A stretch of DNA of 64,000 nucleotides from Paenibacillus tyrphae (GTDB lineage Bacteria > Bacillota > Bacilli > Paenibacillales > NBRC-103111), in assembly GCF_027925525.1 (NCBI RefSeq), contig NZ_BSDJ01000001.1:372001-436000 (forward strand). The letters are read 5' to 3'. Below the pieces are notes generated by a model. It did no database searches. It saw only the letters and a program-made list of their open reading frames with translations, and was not told where the DNA came from. A program made the position numbers and the translations under genes. Shown one piece after another: positions 33,004-41,519 of this stretch; the first letter of the stretch is position 1; each line of letters opens with the position of its first letter.

Positions 33004-33955
33004 CTATTTGGTGGAAGTCCTAGACGTCAAGAAGCATTTTAAGTCCGGCGCGAATCAGGTCGTCAGGTCGGTGGACGGCATTTCCTTCGCCATCCGCCAG
33101 GGCGAGACGCTGGGCCTAGTCGGCGAGAGCGGCAGCGGCAAGTCGACGCTAGGCCGGACGATCGTCGGCCTCTACGAGGCGACCGCGGGGCAGGTCCGCT
33201 TCGAGGGCAAGCCCCTTGCGGGCCACACGCGCGAAGAGCGGAGGGCGTTCGACCGGCGGGCGCAGATGATTTTCCAGGACCCGCACGCCTCGCTGAACCC
33301 GAAGATGAAGGTCGGCGACATCATCGCCGAGGGCATCGACGCCTACCGCTTGGCGCGGGGCAAAGCGCGGCAGGAGCGCATCGTGCAGCTTCTGGAGAAG
33401 GTCGGCCTGCGTGCCGAGCACGCCCAGCGGTTCCCGCACGAGTTCAGCGGCGGCCAACGGCAGCGCATCGGCATTGCGCGGGCGCTGGCCGTCGAGCCGA
33501 GCTTCATCGTGGCGGACGAGCCGATCTCCGCGCTGGATGTGTCCATCCAGGCGCAGGTTGTCAACCTGCTGGAGGATCTGCAGCGGGAGGAGGGCTTGAC
33601 CTATCTGTTCATCGCCCATGACCTGCACATGGTTCAGCATATCAGCAACCGCATCGGCGTGATGTATTTAGGCAAAATGATGGAGCTGGCCGCCAGCGAC
33701 GAGCTGTTCCGCGAGCCGCTTCATCCGTATACGCAAGCGCTCATGTCGGCCATCCCCGTCGCCGATCCGTCGCAGCGGGGGACGCGGGAGCGAATCGTGC
33801 TGCGAGGCGATCCGCCGAGTCCTCTTCAGCCTCCGGGCGGCTGCCCGTTCCATACGAGATGTCCCGCCGCCCGAGAACTTTGCGCAAGCGAGCTTCCCGC
33901 ATGGAGAGAGGTGAAAGAAGATCACTGGGTCGCTTGCCATTTGGTTGAAGGTTGA
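32996..33955 (+). CDS. oppF: oligopeptide ABC ATPase, OppF/DppF type
   Basis: 319 residues from ATG 32996 (GGGGAGGG site, inside the end of oppD). Walker A GESGSGKS, signature EFSGGQRQRIG, Walker B FIVADEPISALD and H loop IAHDLHMVQHI. The C-terminal extension GGCPFHTRCPAARELC probably binds a metal cluster as in relatives. It forms the ATPase heterodimer with OppD. Confidence 0.94.
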   Translation: MSDYLVEVLDVKKHFKSGANQVVRSVDGISFAIRQGETLGLVGESGSGKSTLGRTIVGLYEATAGQVRFEGKPLAGHTREERRAFDRRAQMIFQDPHASLNPKMKVGDIIAEGIDAYRLARGKARQERIVQLLEKVGLRAEHAQRFPHEFSGGQRQRIGIARALAVEPSFIVADEPISALDVSIQAQVVNLLEDLQREEGLTYLFIAHDLHMVQHISNRIGVMYLGKMMELAASDELFREPLHPYTQALMSAIPVADPSQRGTRERIVLRGDPPSPLQPPGGCPFHTRCPAARELCASELPAWREVKEDHWVACHLVEG

Positions 33956-34002
33956 ACCTCATACATAGCTTTTTAGATTCGGATAAAAGGAGAATGGGAG
34001 AC

Positions 34003-35622
34003 ATGAAAAAATTCGCATTAACCGCCGCCGCGCTTCTTATCGCCGCCTTACCGGCGCTGGCCGGCTGCAGCAACACGCAGGATGCGGCGAAGCCCGAAGG
34101 CGGCGCAGGCCTCAAGCAAGAAATTCGCGCGAACCTGTCCGGGGAGCCGTATACGCTCGACCCGGCGATTGCGACGGACAACACGTCGTTCAAGGTCATC
34201 AATTCGCTGTTCGAAGGCTTGTATACCTTTGACAAACAAGGCGAAGTCGTTCCGGGCAGCGCCGCCAAGGTCGACATCTCGCCCGACGGCAAGACGTACA
34301 CCTTCACGCTGCGCGACAACCTGAAATGGTCCAACGGCAAGCCCGTCACGGCCAAGGATTTCGAGTACTCCTGGAAACGCGTGCTGAATCCGCAAACAGC
34401 GGCGACCAACGCCTTCTACCTGTACTACATCAAAGGTGCCGAGGAGTATAACAAGGGCAAAGGCACCGTCGATCAAGTCAAAGCAACCGCCAAGGACGAC
34501 AAGACGTTCGTGGTCGAGCTGAACGCGCCGACCAAGTTTTTCCCAAAGGTTGCCGTCAATCCGGTGTTCCTGCCGGTGTATCAGCCGACGGTGGACGCAA
34601 ACAAAAACTGGGCGGCCGAAGCGAAGGATATCGTCTCGAACGGCGCCTATACCGCCTCCAAATGGGAGCACAACACCAGCCTCGTTCTGGAGAAAAACGA
34701 CAATTACTGGAACAAAGACGACGTGACGATGCAAACGATCAACTACAAAATGATCGGCGATCAGAACACGTATTACCAAATGTTTAAGTCCGGCGAGCTG
34801 GATTTGATCGATACGCTTCCTATCGACGTGCTGGCGCAAGAAAAGTCGAATAAGGACTTCTCTTTGCAATCGGACTTCTCGACGTACGTGTACACGTTTA
34901 ACGTGACGCAGAAGCCGTTCACCAATGCGAAAATCCGCCGCGCTTTCGCTCTTGCGATCGACCGCGAGGCGATTGTGAACAACGTATCCAAAGGCGGACA
35001 AAAGCCGGCGTACGGACTCGTAGCCGAGGGGATCAAGACGCCTGCCGGCAAAGATTTCCGCGAGGAACGGCCTCCGTACTTGAAATTCGATACCACCGAA
35101 GCGAAAAAGCTGCTGGCCGAAGGCCTGAAGGAAGAAAACTGGGCGACGCTGCCGCCAGTGACGCTGAAGTACAATACGCAGGACGGCCATAAGAAAATCG
35201 CGGAGGCACTGCAGGCGATGTTTAAAGAAAACCTCGACGTCGACGTCAAGCTGGAAAACCAGGAATGGAAAACGTACATCGATACGTTCAAGCAAAGCAA
35301 TTTCCAGATCGCCCGGATGTCTTGGTCCGGAACGTTCCTGGACCCGCTCGCGCTGCTGGACCTGTATTTGGGAGGTAGCCCGAACAACCAGACGAAGTGG
35401 GTCAATCCGAAGTATGACGAGCTTCTGACGCAGGGCAAGACCGAGCAGGACGAGAACAAGCGTTTTGAAATTTTGCATCAAGCCGAAGATCTATTTATGC
35501 AAGATCTTCCGGTCATTCCGATTTACTTCTCTTCGAAAAACTACTTGAAGTCGAAAAACTTCGAGATTCCGTTCGTGCCGAATCAGGAGCCGAACCTGCG
35601 CTGGGCGAAGAAGATTTCGTAA
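34003..35622 (+). CDS. oppA: oligopeptide-binding lipoprotein, OppA type
   Basis: 539 residues from ATG 34003 (GGGAG close by; an in-frame ATG at 33952 lacks a site). Signal peptide with lipobox ALAGC. SBP family 5 markers: EPYTLDPAIATDNTSFKVIN, LKWSNGKPVTAKDFEYSWKR, ARMSWSGTFLDPLALLDLYL. It delivers peptides to OppBCDF. The gene is last in the operon, about 47 nt after oppF. Confidence 0.93.
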   Translation: MKKFALTAAALLIAALPALAGCSNTQDAAKPEGGAGLKQEIRANLSGEPYTLDPAIATDNTSFKVINSLFEGLYTFDKQGEVVPGSAAKVDISPDGKTYTFTLRDNLKWSNGKPVTAKDFEYSWKRVLNPQTAATNAFYLYYIKGAEEYNKGKGTVDQVKATAKDDKTFVVELNAPTKFFPKVAVNPVFLPVYQPTVDANKNWAAEAKDIVSNGAYTASKWEHNTSLVLEKNDNYWNKDDVTMQTINYKMIGDQNTYYQMFKSGELDLIDTLPIDVLAQEKSNKDFSLQSDFSTYVYTFNVTQKPFTNAKIRRAFALAIDREAIVNNVSKGGQKPAYGLVAEGIKTPAGKDFREERPPYLKFDTTEAKKLLAEGLKEENWATLPPVTLKYNTQDGHKKIAEALQAMFKENLDVDVKLENQEWKTYIDTFKQSNFQIARMSWSGTFLDPLALLDLYLGGSPNNQTKWVNPKYDELLTQGKTEQDENKRFEILHQAEDLFMQDLPVIPIYFSSKNYLKSKNFEIPFVPNQEPNLRWAKKIS

Positions 35623-35684
35623 TTGCCGAGAAGCGGGGTCTGAGCTTTTTTCTAAATCCTTAACCTATTCGACCTCATGACAGT

Positions 35685-35738
35685 CCGCCTCCCTTACCGG
35701 AAAGCTGTATAAGCTCGCCGACAGGGAGGCGGATTTTT
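35685..35738 (+). terminator. terminator of the opp operon
   Basis: CCGCCTCCCT and AGGGAGGCGG form a 10-bp stem, followed by ATTTTTAT, about 60 nt past the oppA stop. Confidence 0.85.
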
Positions 35739-35752
35739 ATTTGATGATCAAT

Positions 35753-36133
35753 TTATTCGTTACTTTTCTCCGCATCAATAGTATCCAGTATGTCTTTCGC
35801 GATTCGATGGACCATCTTAATCTCGCGTATGTTACGAGTCAACATTAGTGCTTTGTGCGCTTCCACGATTTGTTTCTTCTCGTGCAGGTTCTCTTCCACA
35901 TCAAGATCATGGAACTGAAACAGTTCTTCCGGGGAAACGCCTAGGGCCACAGCAATTTTGTCTAACGATTGCAGCGACACGTTACGTTCCCCTCGTTCGA
36001 CGCTTCCAACGTAGGTATCTATTAACTCGGCTCTATCACCAACTTCCTTCTGTGAAAGTCCCTTACTTTTCCGAATCGCTCTTATTTTTAATCCAACCAG
36101 TATTTGAAAATCCGTCTTGGTTCTATTTGGCAT
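35753..36133 (-). CDS. XRE-family regulator
   Basis: 126 residues from ATG 36133 (GAGGTG 6 nt upstream). Helix-turn-helix about residues 9-70: LKIRAIRKSKGLSQKEVGDR, TYVGSVERGERNVSLQSLDK, ALGVSPEELF. A charged helical tail follows. It sits head-to-head with the radC-like gene, a common arrangement in mobile or integrated elements, but no integrase is seen. Confidence 0.88.
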   Translation of the reverse strand: MPNRTKTDFQILVGLKIRAIRKSKGLSQKEVGDRAELIDTYVGSVERGERNVSLQSLDKIAVALGVSPEELFQFHDLDVEENLHEKKQIVEAHKALMLTRNIREIKMVHRIAKDILDTIDAEKSNE

Positions 36134-36310
36134 GGTTGTCACCTCTTATTTCGAGGTTAGATGAGGATCATTAGCCAAGGAAGATAATTAAAGTAACTAA
36201 AAGTATTGAAAAACAACTTATAAGTTTGTATAATGAAAAAGAAGAACTGGGAATTATGATTACAAAAGTAGACTTTTGGATATACATAGGTTCGTAGGAG
36301 GAATCATTTT

Positions 36311-36421
36311 ATGCTATATACAAGGCCAATTGCTTCAACAACATGGGAGTGGGCAGGATTCTCTATATGCTTTGACAAAAAAACATTGTTATATACAGGA
36401 CCATACAATGAAACGACTTAA
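36311..36421 (+). CDS. 36-aa leader ORF coupled to the radC-like gene
   Basis: A TAGGAGGAA site, the strongest in this area, precedes ATG 36311. The peptide (MLYTRPIASTTWEWAGFSIC, ending GPYNETT) stops at TAA 36419-36421, which overlaps the start of the radC-like gene at 36408 by 14 nt. That arrangement implies coupled translation. No family recognised. The strength of the ribosome site argues it is really translated. Confidence 0.5.
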   Translation: MLYTRPIASTTWEWAGFSICFDKKTLLYTGPYNETT

Positions 36422-36845
36422 CGTCATCAGCCTGCGCATGGTTCGTGAATCGACTTATCGCTTTGAAACCAATAAGATCAGGTGCCCGAACGATGCTTAT
36501 AAACTCGTGACCGAGTACTTAAGAGATGTCGATCGCGAATATTGCCTGCTTCTATGCCTCAGCTCCAGAAACACAATAACCGCTCTGGAGGTGGTCTCTA
36601 TCGGAAGCCTTGACGCGGCACTGGTCACACCCAGAGAAATCTTCAAATCAGCCATTTTAAGCAATAGCGCCTGTATTATACTGGCCCATGCCCATCCGAG
36701 CGGAGACACAACCCCATCTCAGGATGATATCGAGTTTACTGCACGGGTGAAAAGTGCCGGTGAAATTATTGGGATTGAACTGCTCGATCATATCATCGTC
36801 GCGGACGGCCAGCATTTCAGCCTGAGGGAGAACGGGCTCATGTAG
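36408..36845 (+). CDS. RadC-like JAMM-domain protein
   Basis: 145 residues starting MKRLNVISLRMVRESTYRFE (AGGA 8 nt upstream). The JAMM metal site is intact: HAHPSGD preceded by SNSACIILA, followed by TPSQDDIEFTARVKSAGEII and GIELLDHIIVADG. It lacks the N-terminal helix-hairpin-helix of full RadC, as do the short RadC-like proteins of plasmids and genomic islands. The biochemical role is unresolved despite the name. A decayed second copy lies at 3.7-3.9 kb. Confidence 0.88.
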   Translation: MKRLNVISLRMVRESTYRFETNKIRCPNDAYKLVTEYLRDVDREYCLLLCLSSRNTITALEVVSIGSLDAALVTPREIFKSAILSNSACIILAHAHPSGDTTPSQDDIEFTARVKSAGEIIGIELLDHIIVADGQHFSLRENGLM

Positions 36846-36938
36846 CCCACTACCTCCAATCATTCCACCGTTCCCATGCCGTAACGCAAAAGAAAAAGCG
36901 CCGACGTCGTTACGCCGCGCGCTTTTCCCCTGCATTTC

Positions 36939-37232
36939 TTACTCCGCTTCCCCGACGTGCTCCTTGCAGAAAGCTTTGACCGCTTCCAGCTCGTCGTCTT
37001 CCAATTCAAAATCAAGCAACTGCTCCGTCGTCCGCTCGAAAATTTCGTGCTTCACGATGCTGGCCTGGTCCCCATCCACGCCGTAAATGACCCGGACATA
37101 TAACCCCTGCTCGGAGTACAGCTCGTCATCCTCTTCCACTTCGATATCCAGTATAAACTCATAGCGTTTGCCGGACAAAATGCCGAATGGGTCTTTCACG
37201 AGCTCTACGCTGTAACCGGTAATAGTGAACAT
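36939..37232 (-). CDS. DUF6509-like small protein
   Basis: 97 residues from ATG 37232 (AAAGGA site). Begins MFTITGYSVELVKDPFGILS and continues with a strongly acidic strand-rich body (DIEVEEDDELY, VRVIYGVDGD). I believe this is the Bacillales DUF6509 family, function unknown. Monocistronic. Confidence 0.75.
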   Translation of the reverse strand: MFTITGYSVELVKDPFGILSGKRYEFILDIEVEEDDELYSEQGLYVRVIYGVDGDQASIVKHEIFERTTEQLLDFELEDDELEAVKAFCKEHVGEAE

Positions 37233-37352
37233 GGTATCATCCTTTCTCAACCGCCGAACCTTTATTCCGAACCTTTATATTATACACGAAATTCAGAGAA
37301 AGGCTTTAGGCCGCCGAGAAATGAATCATGACCCGTTCATGCCGTCCCGAAA

Positions 37353-38420
37353 TTACACCTGCACCATCCAGCCGAGCTTATCTTCGAGCTTCCCGCCCTG
37401 GATGCCGGTGAGCGTCTCGTACAGCTTCGCGGACAATTCGCCGGTCTCGCCGCCGTTGATGATCAGCTTCTCGCCGCGCCAGTTCAACTCGCCGACCGGG
37501 GAGATGACCGCTGCCGTTCCCGTACCGAATACCTCCTCAAGCGTACCAGCCCGGTGCGCTTCGTACAGCTCCTCGATGCTAATCAGCCGCTCTTCGACTG
37601 GAACGCCCCAGCTTTGCAGCAATTGAATCATCGAGTCCCGCGTGATTCCTTTCAGAATACTGCCGTTCAGCGGCGGAGTGATGATCTTCCCGTTGACCTT
37701 GAAGAAGACGTTCATGCTTCCGACTTCTTCTACGTATTTCTTATGCACGCCGTCGAGCCACAGCACCTGCGAATACCCTTCCTGCGCGGCTTCCTCCTGC
37801 GCCTTGAGGCTGGCTGCATAGTTTCCGGCCGTCTTCGCGCTGCCGGTTCCGCCAGGGACGGCGCGGACGAATTCCGACTCGACATGGATTTTGACCGGAC
37901 GGATGCCTTCGGCATAGTACGCTCCGACCGGCGACATGATGATCATGAAGATATACCGTTTCGAAGCGGCAACACCCAGTACGGGCTCCGTCGCAATGAT
38001 GAACGGACGAATATACAGCGAAGTACCCTCGGTTTCCGGTACCCAGTCCCGATCTGTTTGGACCAGCTTCTTCAGCCCTTCCAGCGCCAGCTCCACGTCC
38101 AGGTGCGGAATGCTCATCCGGTCGTTCGAATGATTCAAGCGCTTGAAGTTTTGATCCGGGCGGAATACCAGAATGCGTCCGTCCGCAGTACGGTACGCTT
38201 TCAGCCCTTCGAATACCGTCTGGCCGTAATGAAACACTTTCGCCGCCGGGTCCATGCTAATCGACTGGTACGGCACGACGCGGGGAGAATGCCATCCGCG
38301 GCCTTCCTCATAATCCAGCATAAACATGTGGTCCGTGAATACGGTTCCAAACCCGACACGGCTTACATCGGGCTTTAGTTTTGGGGCCTTGGTCAGCTCC
38401 ACTTCGATATTAAGGGTCAT
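37353..38420 (-). CDS. ilvE: branched-chain amino acid aminotransferase
   Basis: 355 residues from ATG 38420 (GAGGAG 8 nt upstream). PLP fold-type IV enzyme that transaminates leucine, isoleucine and valine with 2-oxoglutarate. It shows KVFHYGQTVFEGLKAYRTAD, the region around the PLP lysine (GTGSAKTAGNYAASLKAQEE), EVGSMNVFFKVNG and EVFGTGTAAVISPVGEL, all diagnostic of the long IlvE type. A -10 TACAAT lies at 38454-38459, and a LysR-type palindrome lies just beyond. Confidence 0.95.
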   Translation of the reverse strand: MTLNIEVELTKAPKLKPDVSRVGFGTVFTDHMFMLDYEEGRGWHSPRVVPYQSISMDPAAKVFHYGQTVFEGLKAYRTADGRILVFRPDQNFKRLNHSNDRMSIPHLDVELALEGLKKLVQTDRDWVPETEGTSLYIRPFIIATEPVLGVAASKRYIFMIIMSPVGAYYAEGIRPVKIHVESEFVRAVPGGTGSAKTAGNYAASLKAQEEAAQEGYSQVLWLDGVHKKYVEEVGSMNVFFKVNGKIITPPLNGSILKGITRDSMIQLLQSWGVPVEERLISIEELYEAHRAGTLEEVFGTGTAAVISPVGELNWRGEKLIINGGETGELSAKLYETLTGIQGGKLEDKLGWMVQV

Positions 38421-38484
38421 TCTTCGCATCTCCTCTTCAAAGGTTTATTTCTTATTGTATTAGTTGAATGGTATCAGTTCTTCC

Positions 38485-38501
38485 GATATATTGAAAATAT
38501 C
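38485..38501. promoter_or_regulatory. LysR-type palindrome between ilvE and lysR genes
   Basis: GATAT-N7-ATATC lies in the divergent intergenic region, about 46 bp upstream of the expected ilvE start site. It fits the T-N11-A dyad form bound by LysR proteins; the adjacent regulator is the obvious candidate. Confidence 0.45.
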
Positions 38502-38555
38502 TGTTTTATTGGAGAACGATACCTTGAAGGTATGAATGAAGGGAGCGGTCCGGGG

Positions 38556-39446
38556 ATGGATTTGCGTCAGCTGAGATACTTTTTGGCGATTGTGAAGGAA
38601 GGGCAAATTACGCGCGCGGCCAAGGCGCTGAACATGGAGCAGCCCCCGCTCAGCCGGCAGCTCAAGCTGATGGAGGAGGAGCTCGGGGTAACCTTGTTCG
38701 ACCGTGACGGCAAAAGGCTTCGGCTGACGCATGCGGGAGAGCTGCTGCGGCAGAAGGCGGAAAGCCTGCTGCATCAGTTCAACGAATCGATGCAGGAAGT
38801 AAAGGAGCTGGACGAGGGCGTCCAAGGCGTGCTGTCCATCGGCGCCGTCGTCTCGTGCATCTCTCTTCTGCCCCAGCGCATCGAGACGTTCCGGGAGAAG
38901 TACCCGGAGGTGACCTTCCGCATCTGGGAGGGCGATCATTTCCTCCTCGGGGAGCAATTGGAGAAGCGGAGTGTCGAGCTGATCGTCGCCCGGCTTCCTT
39001 TCGAAGCTTCCTCCGAGTCGCAGTCGTATGCGGTACGGCCGCTGCCGTCCGATCCGTTCGTCGTCGTCATCCCCGGCAAGTGGCTGCCGGACCCGGCGCA
39101 GGAGACGATCCGCATGCAGGAGCTGGCGGACTTCCCGTTTCTGACGCTCAAAACGGACCGGACGACCGGCATGCACGACCGGGTGGTCACCGAGTGCCGC
39201 CGTCACGGCTTCGAGCCGCGCATCATCTGCGAGTGCTCCAGCGTCGCGGTCATCATCGCGATGGTCGCGGCCGGCCTCGGGGCGACAGTGCTGCCCAAGT
39301 CCGTCATGACGGCGTTCCCTCTCCCGTCGATCCGGACGCTTCCGCTGGCCGATGCCGATTTTCAATCCGACGTCGGTATTCTGTGGCTGAACAACCGTTA
39401 TTTGTCCAGAGCCGCCCGCCGCTTTATCGATCATTTTCTGGAGTAG
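38556..39446 (+). CDS. LysR-family transcriptional regulator
   Basis: 296 residues from ATG 38556. N-terminal winged helix (MDLRQLRYFLAIVKEGQITR, then LNMEQPPLSRQLKLMEEELG, LFDRDGKRLRLTHAG) and a periplasmic-binding-like effector domain ending near VGILWLNNRYLSRAARRFID. It diverges from ilvE and probably regulates it or itself; the effector is unknown. Confidence 0.92.
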   Translation: MDLRQLRYFLAIVKEGQITRAAKALNMEQPPLSRQLKLMEEELGVTLFDRDGKRLRLTHAGELLRQKAESLLHQFNESMQEVKELDEGVQGVLSIGAVVSCISLLPQRIETFREKYPEVTFRIWEGDHFLLGEQLEKRSVELIVARLPFEASSESQSYAVRPLPSDPFVVVIPGKWLPDPAQETIRMQELADFPFLTLKTDRTTGMHDRVVTECRRHGFEPRIICECSSVAVIIAMVAAGLGATVLPKSVMTAFPLPSIRTLPLADADFQSDVGILWLNNRYLSRAARRFIDHFLE

Positions 39447-39546
39447 CCGCCTGACTGCCTTTGCCCCACCCAGCCCAAAAAAAGGAATTTTCCCGTGGTC
39501 CGGCGAAGTCTTCCTTGTCATCTGCTCACAGAGGAGGAAGCAAGCC

Positions 39547-40524
39547 ATGAAAGCCATTCAGGTAACGCAATTCGGCGGTCCGGAGCATATGAGCTACACG
39601 GACGTTGATAAGCCGGGTATCGGTCCGAATCAAGTGTTGATCCGCGTGGAGACGACCAGCGTCAATTTTGCCGATATCAAATCGAGATACGGGAAAAAGG
39701 GCGGGACCCTTCCGTTCATCCCGGGATTGGATGCGGCGGGGACGATCGAGCAAGTCGGGTCCGAGGTCCGGCAGCTGCAGGTCGGACAGCGCGTCATCGC
39801 TTTTCCACATAACGGCTCCTATGCCGAATATATCGCAGCGGACGAAAATCTGACGTTCGCCATCCCGGACAGCCTCAGCTTCGACACGGCGGCCGCCTGT
39901 CCGATCGTTTCGTTCCTTTCGTATAAGCTGCTCGCGGACATTGCCAGACTGGAGCCGGGCGAAACCGTCCTCGTTCACGCGGCGGCAGGCGGCGTCGGCA
40001 CGACGGCTATCCAACTGGCGAAGCTCTTGGGCGCGGGGAAGGTGATCGGAACCGTCGGCAGCGAGAGCAAGGCGGGCATCGCTTTGGAGGCGGGCGCGGA
40101 TCATGTGCTCTCTTACGCGCAGGGGGATTTTGCAGCGCAGGTCAACGACCTGACGAACGGGGAAGGCGTAAACGTCGTTCTGGACTCGATAGCCGGCACC
40201 GTGACGGAGCAAAGCCTGCTCTGCCTGGCTCCCTACGGCCGTCTGGTCCATTTCGGCAATTCGGGCGGTCCTGCGGGGAACATCAAGACCTCGGACCTGC
40301 ATGCAAGCTGCCGTTCTGTCCTCGGGTTCAGCCTGGGCACGACCCGGAGCAAGCGTCCCCACCTGCTGCGCGGCGTCGCCGAGCGGGTGCTGCCGTACTT
40401 GGCCGACGGGCGTCTGACGATCAAGATCGGCGCACGCTTTCCATTGGCCGAAGCCGCCAAAGCCCACGAGTGGGTGGAAAGCCGGCAGAGCACGGGGAAA
40501 GTGCTGCTCGACGTCAGAAGCTAA
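39547..40524 (+). CDS. NADPH:quinone oxidoreductase, zinc-free MDR family
   Basis: 325 residues. Starts MKAIQVTQFGGPEHMSYTDV; NADPH-binding motif VLVHAAAGGVGTTAIQLAKL; GADHVLSYAQGDF and VNVVLDSIAGTV follow. The structural and catalytic zinc ligands of alcohol dehydrogenases are missing, as in quinone reductases. AGAGGAGG precedes ATG. Stand-alone gene; probable role in quinone or enone detoxification. Confidence 0.9.
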   Translation: MKAIQVTQFGGPEHMSYTDVDKPGIGPNQVLIRVETTSVNFADIKSRYGKKGGTLPFIPGLDAAGTIEQVGSEVRQLQVGQRVIAFPHNGSYAEYIAADENLTFAIPDSLSFDTAAACPIVSFLSYKLLADIARLEPGETVLVHAAAGGVGTTAIQLAKLLGAGKVIGTVGSESKAGIALEAGADHVLSYAQGDFAAQVNDLTNGEGVNVVLDSIAGTVTEQSLLCLAPYGRLVHFGNSGGPAGNIKTSDLHASCRSVLGFSLGTTRSKRPHLLRGVAERVLPYLADGRLTIKIGARFPLAEAAKAHEWVESRQSTGKVLLDVRS

Positions 40525-40589
40525 TACTGTTTGCAGCTAAGCATACGGCTTACAAACCTAAATCACCTGACGCGCGGCGCAACACTTGC

Positions 40590-40630
40590 TTATCCACAAA
40601 CTTATACACATATTATCCACGTTATCCACA
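40590..40630 (+). promoter_or_regulatory. cluster of four DnaA boxes
   Basis: Within 41 bp four same-strand DnaA boxes occur: TTATCCACA (40590-40598), TTATACACA (40602-40610), TTATCCACG (40613-40621) and TTATCCACA (40622-40630). Two are perfect and two differ at one position. The site is intergenic, past the quinone reductase stop and before the terminator of the LysE gene. No origin genes are nearby, so it resembles the Bacillus DnaA-box clusters or DARS/datA-like titration sites rather than oriC. Confidence 0.8.
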
Positions 40631-40661
40631 AATCGTGAAAAATTGCACTTGCCCTAACCAT

Positions 40662-40710
40662 AAAAAAGATCGTCTTCCGCCAACCTTTGCGGCCGAAGAC
40701 GATCTTTTTG
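40662..40710. terminator. bidirectional terminator
   Basis: AAAGATCGTCTTC and GAAGACGATCTTT form a 13-bp stem flanked by A and T runs, at the 3' end of the LysE-type gene. Confidence 0.88.
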
Positions 40711-40720
40711 TGCTATGCGG

Positions 40721-41356
40721 TCAGTTGGAAATTTTGGCGCGGAACAGGTTGGCTCCCATCAGGATGAACACGCCGCCGGTGATCCGGTTCAGCCAGAGGC
40801 CGATCTTGGGATTCTTCCTTAGCTTTCCCGTCGCGAACGCTGCGAGATAAGAAAGGAGACTGCTCCACAGCATGCCGATGAAAATAAACGTCGCGCCAAG
40901 AATCGCGAACGGCACCGGACTCTGGGCCTGATTGTCCACAAACTGGGGAAGGAAGGCGATAAAGAACAACGCTACCTTCGGATTGGTTACATTTGTAATC
41001 ATGCCCTGGACAAAAATTTTGCGCGTGCTCATCAGCTCCACCGATCCGGCGTCCGGTGCAATGGCGGAGGACTTCGACAAAATCATCGTAATCCCGAGAT
41101 AGATCAGGTAGGCGACCCCGATCATTTTGATGACCGTAAACAGTAATAGCGATTTCGCCAAAAGAAAAGATAGCCCCAACGCCGCGAGCAGCGTGTGGAT
41201 AAGCGTACCGGCCGCAATCCCCATGGTGGACCAGATGCCCGCTCTTCTGCCCTGCGCCACGCTTCTGGCAATGATGTACATCGTATCCGAGCCTGGGGTC
41301 ATGATAAGCAATATTCCAGCGATTACAAACAAGAAATAATGATGAATGCCAAACAC
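40721..41356 (-). CDS. LysE/RhtB-family amino acid exporter
   Basis: 211 residues with about six membrane helices. Family segments: FVIAGILLIMTPGSDTMYII, ARSVAQGRRAGIWSTMGIAA GT region, and FVQGMITNVTNPKVALFFIA with FLPQFVD. Likely exports an amino acid or derivative; substrate unknown. Divergent from hcp. Confidence 0.92.
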   Translation of the reverse strand: MFGIHHYFLFVIAGILLIMTPGSDTMYIIARSVAQGRRAGIWSTMGIAAGTLIHTLLAALGLSFLLAKSLLLFTVIKMIGVAYLIYLGITMILSKSSAIAPDAGSVELMSTRKIFVQGMITNVTNPKVALFFIAFLPQFVDNQAQSPVPFAILGATFIFIGMLWSSLLSYLAAFATGKLRKNPKIGLWLNRITGGVFILMGANLFRAKISN

Positions 41357-41438
41357 GCTCGTACGCTCCTTTACGTAAATAAGTAGTGTAGGTTACCGCC
41401 CGCGGCGGACTCGGATGTTGCGACTTTGCCATGATTGA

Positions 41439-41454
41439 TGTGCTTCCAATCACA
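41439..41454 (+). promoter_or_regulatory. FNR/CRP-type box upstream of hcp
   Basis: TGTGC-N6-TCACA matches the FNR/CRP dyad TGTGA-N6-TCACA with one mismatch. A TACGCT -10-like word lies at 41476-41481, placing the box centre about 41 bp before the expected start, the class II activator position. Anaerobic activation of hcp would fit known biology. Confidence 0.55.
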
Positions 41455-41519
41455 CTTTGCCGTGCTTCCTCGTGTTACGCTTTTTACATAGCAAATCAAA
41501 CGTAACGGAGGGATTCGCG

